A stretch of DNA of 64,000 bases from Terriglobia bacterium. GTDB taxonomy: Bacteria; Acidobacteriota; Terriglobia; Terriglobales; Acidobacteriaceae. The position numbers and the translations under genes are program-made. Shown here piece after piece: positions 34,812-42,908 of the stretch; positions within the stretch are counted from its first letter, which is position 1, and every line of letters starts with the position of its first letter. The stretch spans positions 62,001-126,000 of the forward strand of contig JAIQGK010000011.1 of NCBI GenBank assembly GCA_020072645.1. Direction: 5' to 3'. The notes below the pieces were generated by a model. It did not search any database. It was given only the letters and a program-made list of their open reading frames with translations, and was not told the origin of the DNA.

Positions 34812-36280
34812 GTCCTCCGCCGCAGCCGGGTCTGGCGCGCGAAGTCAATCTGCGCGAAGCCACGGCGCTCAACATCATTGACATGATCGGAGTGGGGCCA
34901 TTTGTTACGATCCCACTCATTATTCATGCTATGCATGGCCCGCAAGCGATGCTGGGTTGGGTGCTGGGCGCGGGGCTGGCCATGTGTGACGGTCTGGTCT
35001 GGGCGGAACTCGGCGCATCCATGCCGCAGGCGGGTGGATCATATCAATATCTAAAAGAAAGCTACGGCGCAAAACGGCTCGGCCGCCTGATGTCATTCCT
35101 CTTCGTCTGGCAGCTGATCTTCAGTGCGCCGCTCTCTATTGCTTCCGGCTGTCTGGGAATTGCGCGCTACGCAGAATTTGTTTGGCCGTCTCTTGCGCAC
35201 GTGGTCGCCGATCACACAGTTTCATTGGGATTGGGGCCGATGGGCGCTTTGGAATTTCGCCTCTTTATTACTCATGGCACGTTTGTTGCGATGGGAAGTT
35301 GTCTGCTCGCGTTATGGCTTCTGTATCGTCGCGTATCAGTCATTGGACAGCTTGCTCGTTATCTTTCCGTGGGCGTGCTCGGCGCAATCCTGTTGGTGAT
35401 CGTGGCCGGCTTGAGCCACTTTAATAGCGCGCGCGCTTTCACGTTTGCCCCCGGCGCGTTTAATTTCTCTTCCGGCTTTATCACCGGCCTGGGCGCGGCC
35501 ATGCTGTTGGCTACTTATGATTACTGGGGCTATTACAACGTGTGTTTTCTGGGAGCGGAGATCAAGCGCCCGGAGCGCAACATTCCCCGTGCCATCCTGC
35601 TTTCCATTGTGATTGTCGGCGCACTCTATCTGGTGATGAACATCAGCATATTGGGCGTGCTGCCATGGCAGGAGTTGGACCAGATAGGCGCCAATGAAGC
35701 GCGTTATTACATCGCCTCCACGCTGCTGCAACGCACATTTGGGACGTGGTGGGGAATGTTCGGCACGTTCCTCATCATGTGGACGGCGTTCGCTTCCGTT
35801 TTTTCGCTCATGCTTGGCTATTCGCGCGTGCCTTACGCCGCCGCTGAAGATGGCAACTTCTTTCGGGCCTATGCCAAGCTGCATCCCAAACATCATTTTC
35901 CGCACCGCTCATTGCTGACACTGGGATTGGTTACCACCGTATTCTGCATGCTGCGCCTGCAGGACCTGATCGCGGCGCTGGTGGTGATCCGCATTATGGT
36001 GCAATTTCTTATGCAGGTATTCGGGCTCCTGCTGTTGCGCTCGCGACATCCGGAATTCCCGCGTCCTTTCCGCATGTATCTTTATCCCATTCCCGCGTTG
36101 CTGGCAGCGCTGGGCTTTGTCTATATCCTTTACGCCCGTCCCAATCTGAAAGAAATTCGCTTTGGCGCGGCAATCGCCTTTGTTGGGATCATTCTCTTCC
36201 TGGTGCGTTCCTGGCAGCGCAAGGAATGGCCGTTTTCCGGGCAGCCTGCTCACGATCCTGTGGGAGAAGCAGTCCAATGA
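34808..36280 (+). CDS. APC-superfamily amino acid permease
   Basis: 490 residues from ATG 34808, with CAGGAGTT upstream; the longer frame overlaps the previous gene. The N-terminus LREATALNIIDMIGVGPFVTIP is the APC signature, and about 12 hydrophobic segments follow. MSFLFVWQLIFSAPLSIASG and YYNVCFLGAEIKRPERNIPR are typical internal motifs. It imports or exchanges an amino acid at the inner membrane; the substrate cannot be told. An MFS exporter follows six bases after the stop. Confidence 0.88.
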   Translation: MSPPPQPGLAREVNLREATALNIIDMIGVGPFVTIPLIIHAMHGPQAMLGWVLGAGLAMCDGLVWAELGASMPQAGGSYQYLKESYGAKRLGRLMSFLFVWQLIFSAPLSIASGCLGIARYAEFVWPSLAHVVADHTVSLGLGPMGALEFRLFITHGTFVAMGSCLLALWLLYRRVSVIGQLARYLSVGVLGAILLVIVAGLSHFNSARAFTFAPGAFNFSSGFITGLGAAMLLATYDYWGYYNVCFLGAEIKRPERNIPRAILLSIVIVGALYLVMNISILGVLPWQELDQIGANEARYYIASTLLQRTFGTWWGMFGTFLIMWTAFASVFSLMLGYSRVPYAAAEDGNFFRAYAKLHPKHHFPHRSLLTLGLVTTVFCMLRLQDLIAALVVIRIMVQFLMQVFGLLLLRSRHPEFPRPFRMYLYPIPALLAALGFVYILYARPNLKEIRFGAAIAFVGIILFLVRSWQRKEWPFSGQPAHDPVGEAVQ

Positions 36281-36286
36281 TTTGTC

Positions 36287-37570
36287 ATGTCCGCCAGCCC
36301 CACGAGGCCCGCTATACCCATGGAAAGTCCGGTTTCAGTTCAGCCTGTAGCGATCCATGATTCCGTTCTCTCGCCTCTGCGTGAGCCGCTCTTCCGCAGC
36401 CTGTGGATTGCCGCCGTGATTTCTTACACCGGAAGCTGGATGCAGAACGTGGCCACCGGTTGGCTCATGACTTCGCTCACAAGTTCTCCAATGTGGGTTG
36501 CCCTGGTGCAGGTAGCCGTTAGTTTGCCGGTGCTGTTGATCGCGTTGCCGGCCGGCGCGCTGGCGGATATTTTTGATCGCCGCAAGTTCCTGCTTTTTAC
36601 CCAGGCGTCCATGGTGGCGGCCGCTACCGTTTTGGGAATCATGACGCTCACGGGAACCGTGACACCGCAAATTCTCCTGGTCTTTACTTTCCTGCTGGGC
36701 GTGGGCGCGGTGATGAACGATCCTGCATGGCAAGCACTCACTCCCGACCTTGTTCCACCAAACCAACTTGCATCTGCGGTGGCGCTCAACTCTGCGGGCT
36801 TCAATATCGCCCGCGCCATTGGTCCCGCGCTGGGTGGTTTGTTAATTGCCACCATCTGTTGCGGCACTACCGGATCAGGCTGGGCTTTTCTGCTCAACGC
36901 GGTTTCATTCTTTGGCGTGATTCTATTTCTCTATCACTGGAAGCCCGCACAAGCGAAGCCGCGCAATGGGGCCGCCACGTTCATGGGAGAAATCGGCATC
37001 GGGTTGCGTTACGCACGGCGGGATCCGCGTATTCGCACCGTGCTGGTGCGCACGCTGCTGTTTTCCATTTTTGCCAGCGTGTTCTGGGCATTGCTTCCGC
37101 TGATTGCCAGCAAGTTTGGCGCGGAAGGCTTTGGCGCAATGCTGGCTTTCTTTGGACTGGGCGCGCTCGGCGGGACGGGAGTTCTTGCCGTCGCGAGGCG
37201 GCTGCTCTCGCCCGATGCAGTCATCGCCTACGCAACATTAGTTTTTGCCGTTGCGCTTTGTGGGCTGGTGCGTTCGCCTTCGCTCGCAGTCGCATCGGCA
37301 TTTTCCGCGGCAGCAGGGTTGGCATGGATCAGTATTCTCGCGACGCTGAACCTCGCCGCACAGACGGCCGCTCCGCACTGGGTTCGGGCGCGCGTAATTT
37401 CAATGTACGTGCTGGTCCTGCAGGGCGGATTGGCTTTGGGCAGCGCGGTTTGGGGAGCTGTGGCGTCCAGCGCGGGAGTGCACTTCACGCTTACTTTCGC
37501 GGCCATTGCTCTGACTGCCGGCTTGCTGCTCTCGCCGTGGTATCGTTTACAGCAATCCACCAATGCATAA
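36287..37570 (+). CDS. Major facilitator transporter, EntS/MFS_3 type
   Basis: 427 residues, about 12 hydrophobic segments. LFRSLWIAAVISYTGSWMQN at the start, the loop ADIFDRRKFLLF (motif A region) and DPAWQALTPDLVPPNQL are characteristic of the EntS-like efflux group. It probably exports a small lipophilic or siderophore-like compound. It starts six bases after the permease stop and is likely in the same operon. Confidence 0.88.
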   Translation: MSASPTRPAIPMESPVSVQPVAIHDSVLSPLREPLFRSLWIAAVISYTGSWMQNVATGWLMTSLTSSPMWVALVQVAVSLPVLLIALPAGALADIFDRRKFLLFTQASMVAAATVLGIMTLTGTVTPQILLVFTFLLGVGAVMNDPAWQALTPDLVPPNQLASAVALNSAGFNIARAIGPALGGLLIATICCGTTGSGWAFLLNAVSFFGVILFLYHWKPAQAKPRNGAATFMGEIGIGLRYARRDPRIRTVLVRTLLFSIFASVFWALLPLIASKFGAEGFGAMLAFFGLGALGGTGVLAVARRLLSPDAVIAYATLVFAVALCGLVRSPSLAVASAFSAAAGLAWISILATLNLAAQTAAPHWVRARVISMYVLVLQGGLALGSAVWGAVASSAGVHFTLTFAAIALTAGLLLSPWYRLQQSTNA

Positions 37571-37592
37571 ATGAGAGAAAGAGGAGAACAAC

Positions 37593-38210
37593 ATGAAACA
37601 TCTTAGAATTTTCTGTTTGCTCGCGCTGGCCTGCTTTGCCATGAGCGCGTTTGCGCAGGCGGCCAAACCGGCAGCTAAGCCCAATGCACAGGCCAAGAAG
37701 ACTGCGCCTCCAACCATCGCATCCGTTGTTGACCAGGAAATCAGCAACCTCGAAAGAGAATTTGTGGGCGCGGCAGAGGCTATGCCCGACGACAAGTTCA
37801 ATTTCACTCCCATCACCCTCAACATCCCCGGCAGTGAATATAAGACCGTGAAGACGTTTGCCGAGGAGGTAAGGCACGTAGCCGCCACCAACTATCTGCT
37901 GTGGGGCGCGATTACCGGCGACAAGTCGCCAATCGAGTCCAAGGAAGACAACGGCCCTTCCGAGCTAAAGACGAAAGCCGAGATTGTGAAGTATTTGAAA
38001 GACTCTTTCGCGGTTGGGCACAAAGCGGCGAAGTCTTTAACCGCGGAAAATGTGATTGCCCAGGTTCCCAGCCCGTTTGGACAAGGACAGACAACGAAGC
38101 TCTTCTGCGCCACGTTTGCCGTGGGCCACGCCTTTGATCACTATGGGCAGATGGTGGAATACCTGCGCATGAACGGCATCATTCCGCCAGCCAGCCGGGG
38201 TGGCAACTAA
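37593..38210 (+). CDS. Exported DinB-like protein 1
   Basis: 205 residues. Signal peptide 1-22 (ending AFAQA), then a Pro/Lys/Ala linker and a DinB four-helix domain. Probable metal ligands are H95 (EEVRHVAATN), H179 and H183 (VGHAFDHYGQ); this copy has all three. The C-terminal signature YGQMVEYLRMNGIIPPAS is shared with two other copies in this window. DinB/YfiT proteins bind divalent metals and in some cases act as thiol-dependent S-transferases, but an exported version is unusual. GAGGAG precedes ATG 37593. It follows the MFS gene closely. Confidence 0.85.
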   Translation: MKHLRIFCLLALACFAMSAFAQAAKPAAKPNAQAKKTAPPTIASVVDQEISNLEREFVGAAEAMPDDKFNFTPITLNIPGSEYKTVKTFAEEVRHVAATNYLLWGAITGDKSPIESKEDNGPSELKTKAEIVKYLKDSFAVGHKAAKSLTAENVIAQVPSPFGQGQTTKLFCATFAVGHAFDHYGQMVEYLRMNGIIPPASRGGN

Positions 38211-38215
38211 GTCTC

Positions 38216-38247
38216 TTAACCACAAAGGACGGGAACACGAAGGTAGG
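38216..38247 (+). repeat. Interspersed repeat after DinB-like gene 1
   Basis: TTAACCACAAAGGAC and ACACGAAGGTAGG begin six bases after the stop. A related element follows DinB-like gene 2 (39107-39142), so the flank may have been duplicated with the gene. Confidence 0.5.
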
Positions 38248-38309
38248 TGCGCTAAAAGATATTTTTAGTGACCGTGTTTACGAATGCCAAACAGCCCGAT
38301 GAAATCGGG

Positions 38310-38336
38310 AGATTTAAAGTTTGATATTTCAAATCT
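38310..38336. repeat. AT-rich inverted repeat between the DinB-like genes
   Basis: AGATTTAAA (38310-38318) and its near complement ending AAATCT (38331-38336). The function is unknown. Confidence 0.35.
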
Positions 38337-38475
38337 AAATTCGGGCGCCGCGCGTACTAAAGTTGCCCCTTTGTGTTGCTTCGGGTCCTTTGTGGTTTCT
38401 GCTTTGGTAGCACAGAGGCCAAGCCCGTGATATCTTTCTTCGTCGCTTGAGATTGCATATATGAGGAGTTTCAAA

Positions 38476-39102
38476 ATGAAACAGATGAGAGTGTTTTGTC
38501 TTCTGGCTATCATGATCTTTGCCGTGAGCGCGTTTGCCCAAGGCGGAACAAAGCCAGCCGCCCCTGCTGCCTCACCTGCGCCGCAAGCGCAAGCCACACC
38601 CGCGCCTATTACCAGTCTCTCCGCGTTAGTCGACCGCCAGGTAAGCCAATACGAGAAGAACGTAGTGGACGCAGCGGAAGCCATGCCGGCGGACAAGTTT
38701 GACTTCACTCCGGCCAGCCTGAATATTCCTAACGCCACTTACAAAGACGTCCGCACCTTCGCTCAGCTGATAAAGCACACAGCCGCAGCCAACTATTTCT
38801 TCTGGAGCCGCGTGACCGGAGAAAAGATGCCGGAAAACATCAAGGGTGGAAATGGCCCCGATGAGCTGAAAACCAAAGCCGAGATCATCCAATTCCTGAA
38901 AGACTCGTTTGCTGTGGGACATCGGGCCGCCAAAATGATCACACCGCAAAATGCGCTTGACCAGGTGCCCTCTTTCCGGGGCACACAGCCGCGGCTGCTC
39001 GTAGCTTCGGGAGCGGTCATTCATGACGCCGACGAATACGGCCAGATGGTCGAATACCTGCGCATGAATGGAATTGTTCCGCCGGCGAGCCGGGGCAACT
39101 AA
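38476..39102 (+). CDS. Exported DinB-like protein 2
   Basis: 208 residues from ATG 38476, which has GAGGAG upstream; ATG 38461 is five codons earlier and lies in the ribosome-site region. Signal peptide MKQMRVFCLLAIMIFAVSAFA. The DinB domain keeps H101 (LIKHTAAANY) and H183 (VIHDADEYGQ), but the third ligand position is E187 instead of His. Sequence identity to copy 1 is high across the domain, so this is a recent paralogue. Role as for copy 1. Confidence 0.85.
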   Translation: MKQMRVFCLLAIMIFAVSAFAQGGTKPAAPAASPAPQAQATPAPITSLSALVDRQVSQYEKNVVDAAEAMPADKFDFTPASLNIPNATYKDVRTFAQLIKHTAAANYFFWSRVTGEKMPENIKGGNGPDELKTKAEIIQFLKDSFAVGHRAAKMITPQNALDQVPSFRGTQPRLLVASGAVIHDADEYGQMVEYLRMNGIVPPASRGN

Positions 39103-39106
39103 AGAC

Positions 39107-39142
39107 TTAACCACAGATAGCACAGAGGAACACGGAGGTAGG
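39107..39142 (+). repeat. Interspersed repeat after DinB-like gene 2
   Basis: TTAACCACAGATAGCACAG and ACACGGAGGTAGG immediately follow the stop. It is related to 38216-38247 and to the CACGGAG words in ftsQ. Confidence 0.5.
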
Positions 39143-39185
39143 TAACGGGGCCTCCGTGTTTTCTCGTTTTCTGGCAGAGCAATTT

Positions 39186-40421
39186 CTACTTTGAACTCTC
39201 TTCGTACACGCGGATTTGCTGGTTGATCCCCTGCATCTCGCTTCTGGAAATAAGAGGATGGCCAGTGCAAAAATCCTGCGGGGCATAGAGGTTGAATACA
39301 TTCAAGCTGGGCGCGTAAGCATTGGAATCTTTCTCGGCCAAACTCTTTCCTACAGCGAGGACGTAGTCGTGCAAGATTCTCCGTGCTTCCGGATAAAACT
39401 GTTTCCTATAAGAAGAATCGTTGCGATCAAACGCCGCTGGAAACTCACTTTGGACTTTCATCGCTGTCAGCTGGTCGACTACTCTCTCGGACACCCAGAA
39501 GTCAGGTTGCAGCATTCTTTCTGACAGCAAATCAATGGCTAGAGAGTTGTGTTTGGACTGAATAATTCCATCGTAGAGGATATAACGGTAATAATCCCAG
39601 CCGATGTTGGCTCCATCATAACGTCGAACGATTTCAGCAAGAGACTCCTCGGTATCCAAGAGTTTCATCTTTTCAGCGGCCTCTTGCATCTCGCCTTCCA
39701 GATTTATGCGTTCACCGATTCCCTCGGTACCCATCTGACTCATGGCCAATTTGTCCCATCCGTGAGAAACATATTTTGCTTCTGCTTTTTCGAACTGTTC
39801 GATTGCTGCCGCAAGAGTCTCCCTGGACCATAGAGGGTCTTCGACGACTTCGATTTCAAGAATGTTGGACGTGAGAGTGATCGGGGAATTCAGTTGCTCC
39901 GCTGTAGGCGCCAAAACCACGTTTGCGGCCTTTGTCTGAAGAAAGTAGTGTCCAGGTTGAGTGATCTGGAATTGACGCGTCAAATTGAACGGAATCTTTA
40001 TCGGAGAAGATGAAAGTCGCGACTGTGTATCACAATCGGCGCAGCCGCTCCCGATCCCACCACCAACACCACCACAGTTCGCATGCATAATGGATTCAAC
40101 GCTGCGCACGCCTTCATCCAGGACCCGATCGATTACACCATGGTTCGGTTCAATGGTCATTTGGGCGGCGTGGCCGTTGACTTTCTTTGGCTGGCTGAGG
40201 AGAAGATATTTATCTGGCACTTCGGCGGAGTAGGCTTCTTCCAATTCAATGATCTCGCCTAAATGAAATATGAGTCGGCCATCTTTAGTGGCAAGCTGGT
40301 AATGCAGGTCTGGCGGCTGGTACTCTCTCGCGTTCGCTGCCTTGTCAGCCTGTGCCATTGCAGGCAAAGACAGCAAAAGGAACAATACAGCGCAAAGGAC
40401 AAAGGTTGGAGTTGGCTTCAT
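39186..40421 (-). CDS. Exported protein of unknown function
   Basis: 411 residues. Signal peptide 1-24 (TFVLCAVLFLLLSLPAMAQA). The mature protein starts with a beta domain (GRLIFHLGEIIELEEAYSA) containing a Cys/Gly-rich segment (ANCGGVGGGIGSGCADCDTQ, about 114-133). A longer helical, HEAT-like region follows from about 200 (KYVSHGWDKLAMSQMGTEGI; SLAEIVRRYDGANIGWDYYR). No family recognised. It lies between DinB-like genes 2 and 3. Confidence 0.6.
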   Translation of the reverse strand: MKPTPTFVLCAVLFLLLSLPAMAQADKAANAREYQPPDLHYQLATKDGRLIFHLGEIIELEEAYSAEVPDKYLLLSQPKKVNGHAAQMTIEPNHGVIDRVLDEGVRSVESIMHANCGGVGGGIGSGCADCDTQSRLSSSPIKIPFNLTRQFQITQPGHYFLQTKAANVVLAPTAEQLNSPITLTSNILEIEVVEDPLWSRETLAAAIEQFEKAEAKYVSHGWDKLAMSQMGTEGIGERINLEGEMQEAAEKMKLLDTEESLAEIVRRYDGANIGWDYYRYILYDGIIQSKHNSLAIDLLSERMLQPDFWVSERVVDQLTAMKVQSEFPAAFDRNDSSYRKQFYPEARRILHDYVLAVGKSLAEKDSNAYAPSLNVFNLYAPQDFCTGHPLISRSEMQGINQQIRVYEESSK

Positions 40422-40558
40422 TCGAGTCAGATCATTCCAGCAAATTTCTGCAGAGATTGAGCGATTGTTTGTCGCCGCTTCATGCTTTAGACACCAACAG
40501 CAGCTTCTCAGGTCCTGTTCAAACGCACTACGGCAAAGCTGGCATTTGACGGATCAGA

Positions 40559-41116
40559 TCAGCTCCTTTCTGGATCAATGCCATTCATCCGCAGGTATTC
40601 AATCATTTGCCCATAGATATCCCACGGGTGCGCGATAGCCGCGGTCACAATGGAAAGACGAGGTGCCCGGCCGCCTCCAGGCAGCTCCACCACCCCCATA
40701 AGATTGTGTTCGTTGACCGTGGCCATTGCCTTGTGCAGATAGACAAACGATTCCCGCAAAAACTGCACCACGTCGGCCTTGCTGCGAAGCGAATCGGGGC
40801 CATTGTTGTGCGGGCCGGGTTCGATCGGCACTGTTTCTCGCAGCAAGGCGGCGCCCATCTGGTAGTTTGCGACTGCGATGTGCGTTGCTAATTTAGCAAA
40901 CGTGCGGACGCCCTTGAACTCGCCGCGGGTAGGCACAAAGTTATAACGACAATCGGGCATTTTCTCTGCCAGCGCCAAGGTCGCTCGTTCAGACCCGTCA
41001 ACGGACCTATTAAAGACTTCTTCCACCGAGATTGGCGGCGTACTCTTTCTCACCTGGCCAAATACTAGAGCGGTGCAGTCTAGCAGCATCAGGCATTCCA
41101 TTCGCGCAAACGTCAT
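40559..41116 (-). CDS. DinB-like protein 3
   Basis: 185 residues from ATG 41116 with GGAGA upstream; the frame extends farther upstream without a ribosome site. The N-terminus MLLDCTALVFGQ resembles a weak signal peptide. The DinB domain keeps H79 (LATHIAVANY) and H163 (AIAHPWDIYG), but the third ligand position is I167. The C-terminus IYGQMIEYLRMNGIDP is the same signature as copies 1 and 2. It is the most divergent of the three and on the opposite strand. Confidence 0.8.
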   Translation of the reverse strand: MTFARMECLMLLDCTALVFGQVRKSTPPISVEEVFNRSVDGSERATLALAEKMPDCRYNFVPTRGEFKGVRTFAKLATHIAVANYQMGAALLRETVPIEPGPHNNGPDSLRSKADVVQFLRESFVYLHKAMATVNEHNLMGVVELPGGGRAPRLSIVTAAIAHPWDIYGQMIEYLRMNGIDPERS

Positions 41117-41299
41117 AGCTGTCTCCGTACATGGTGCCAAAGGCAGAACGCGACAGCAGATTGGACTTGCGGGCAAACTGTGTAGTGTTTTTAGTTCCAA
41201 ATCTATGGCTTCCTGGAGAAAGTAAGCCTGCAAAGCCTTTCCTGTTAACCATCCCGATACTTAGACCTTTCTGATTGGGAATTAAGCTGCTACGCTAAG

Positions 41300-42625
41300 G
41301 TGCTCTGGAAGATCGCGCCGCTCGAAAAATTGGCCGACTCCTTTTTTACTAGCAGGCCTCCGCTGCTCGCTTCCCAGGTCCTGGCCGAACTGGGTCCCGT
41401 GCTCACGGGTGAGCGAGACCTTTCCCAGACCGCCAATGGCGCGCTGGAAGTGGTAATGGCGGCAATACGGGCCGGCTCAGGCGCGCTATTTCGCTTCCAG
41501 GAAAAACCGGCCATGCTGGCGTCCATCGCGGCGCAAGGCTTTGTCGTGTTCCCCCAAACCGCCGTCTTCCCACTGCTTTCCAAGCATGTGCATGCCCTGA
41601 CCAACGTCACCGGGCCACAAAGAATTTCGCGCGAGCGCTGTGACACCTTCTTAAGTTCCACGGGAAATATCTCCAGCGTATGGTTCCGGTGCATTGCGCC
41701 GTTGAAGGTCCATGGCAAGTTGATTGGCGCGCTGCTGCTGGGCGAGCGTGAAGCCGGAGCGGAGTACACGCCGGAGGTGCTGAAGCAGATTGGCGACCTG
41801 GCCCCGTTTATCGCGCTGGCCATGTACAACCACCAGTTAATGATGTCACTGGAAGAGCGTACGGCCGACAATCTGAAATTGATCGCTTCTGTCCACTCTT
41901 TCTGGGACGACGCTTTGGCAGCTTTTGCCGCAACGATTGATGTGAAAGCCGTACAGATGCACGGCCATTCTTTGCGCGTGGGCCGCTACGCGGCAGGCAT
42001 AGCGGAATCACTGGGCATGAGCGCCGCTGAGGCCAGCGAGATGCGCGCCGCCGGCTACCTGCACAACATTGGCATGGTGACGGTGGATAAACACCTACTG
42101 AGCAAACCCGGCGCGCTGGAGCCCGGCGAATTCCAGGAAATGGCAGACCACACCGTGCAGGGCCATCGCATTGTTTCCACTGTGCAGTTCCCGTGGCCCA
42201 AGATCCCTGAAGTAGTGCGCTCACATCATGAACGCGCCGATGGCTCCGGCTATCCTGATCGCCTTCATAATGACGAAGTTTCATTGCCGGTAAAGATCGT
42301 GGCGGTGGCGGACACATTTGACGCCATGTTGAGCGAGCGCCCGTATCGCAAGAAGCTTGCCCTGGGTGAGGCTGCCGCGCAATTGAGCTGGCTGGCGCCG
42401 GCCAAGCTGGATGGCGAAGTTGTTCAAGCTCTGCTGGTGCAACTGCGTCGCGATGCTGTAAGCCATGTCTCGCCGCCGCGCCCGTGGGCGTCGGCCGGGG
42501 AAACCCGCACACGGAAGATGTTTCTTGACCCCAGTGTGGCCTGCAACATTTCGCCTCCGGATATCGATCACATGGTTTCCGAGCTGCATCGCCGCATGAC
42601 GCGCGGGCGGGTAACGCTGTCGTAG
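41300..42625 (+). CDS. GAF-HD-GYP protein with a degenerate HD motif
   Basis: 441 residues from GTG 41300. A GAF domain (about 25-180) is followed by an HD-GYP domain (about 195-400). Retained are H223, H284, the HHERADGSGYP block (309-319) and D338 (ADTFDA). However the HD motif reads H255-N256-IG-M259, so the metal-bridging aspartate and the conserved lysine of HDxGK are lost. Such a protein probably cannot hydrolyse cyclic-di-GMP and may bind it or a partner instead. Compare the intact HD at 222-1319. The last 34 bases recur 210 bases downstream. Confidence 0.85.
   Translation: MLWKIAPLEKLADSFFTSRPPLLASQVLAELGPVLTGERDLSQTANGALEVVMAAIRAGSGALFRFQEKPAMLASIAAQGFVVFPQTAVFPLLSKHVHALTNVTGPQRISRERCDTFLSSTGNISSVWFRCIAPLKVHGKLIGALLLGEREAGAEYTPEVLKQIGDLAPFIALAMYNHQLMMSLEERTADNLKLIASVHSFWDDALAAFAATIDVKAVQMHGHSLRVGRYAAGIAESLGMSAAEASEMRAAGYLHNIGMVTVDKHLLSKPGALEPGEFQEMADHTVQGHRIVSTVQFPWPKIPEVVRSHHERADGSGYPDRLHNDEVSLPVKIVAVADTFDAMLSERPYRKKLALGEAAAQLSWLAPAKLDGEVVQALLVQLRRDAVSHVSPPRPWASAGETRTRKMFLDPSVACNISPPDIDHMVSELHRRMTRGRVTLS
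42592..42625 (+). repeat. Direct repeat at the end of the HD-GYP gene
   Basis: CCGCATGACGCGCGGGCGGG and CTGTCGTA recur at 42802-42835 with two differences. The second copy is non-coding. Confidence 0.7.
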
Positions 42626-42908
42626 TTTTCTGTAATCCCGAGCGAAGCGAGGGAACCCTACCCTCATAAAAATTGTTTCCCCTGACGATGTGAGCATGTA
42701 ATTTATTGTTCTTAGGTTATATGCGTTCATGAGTGATAGATTTTGCAGACTATAGGGTCCCCCTCCTCTTCGGCAAGCTCAGGGTCGGGATTTTAGAAAA
42801 ACCGCATGACGCGCGGGCGGGTCACCCTGTCGTAATCTTTCTTTCTTCACAACTTTTGCTTACCGTAGGGTTAATATTTCCTGACTAAGAAGAGTTCCTG
42901 GAGCATCT
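42626..42908 (+). other. Repeat-rich spacer before the DUF1800 gene
   Basis: It holds the AATCCCGAGCGAAGCGAGGG word (42634-42653, also at 7699), the second copy of the HD-GYP gene end (42802-42835), and an AGCTCAGGGTCGGGATTTTA word at 42777-42796. No gene is supported. Confidence 0.5.

Noticed and set aside
36727-37596. 289-codon plus-strand frame
   Set aside because: Out-of-frame reading of the MFS transporter.
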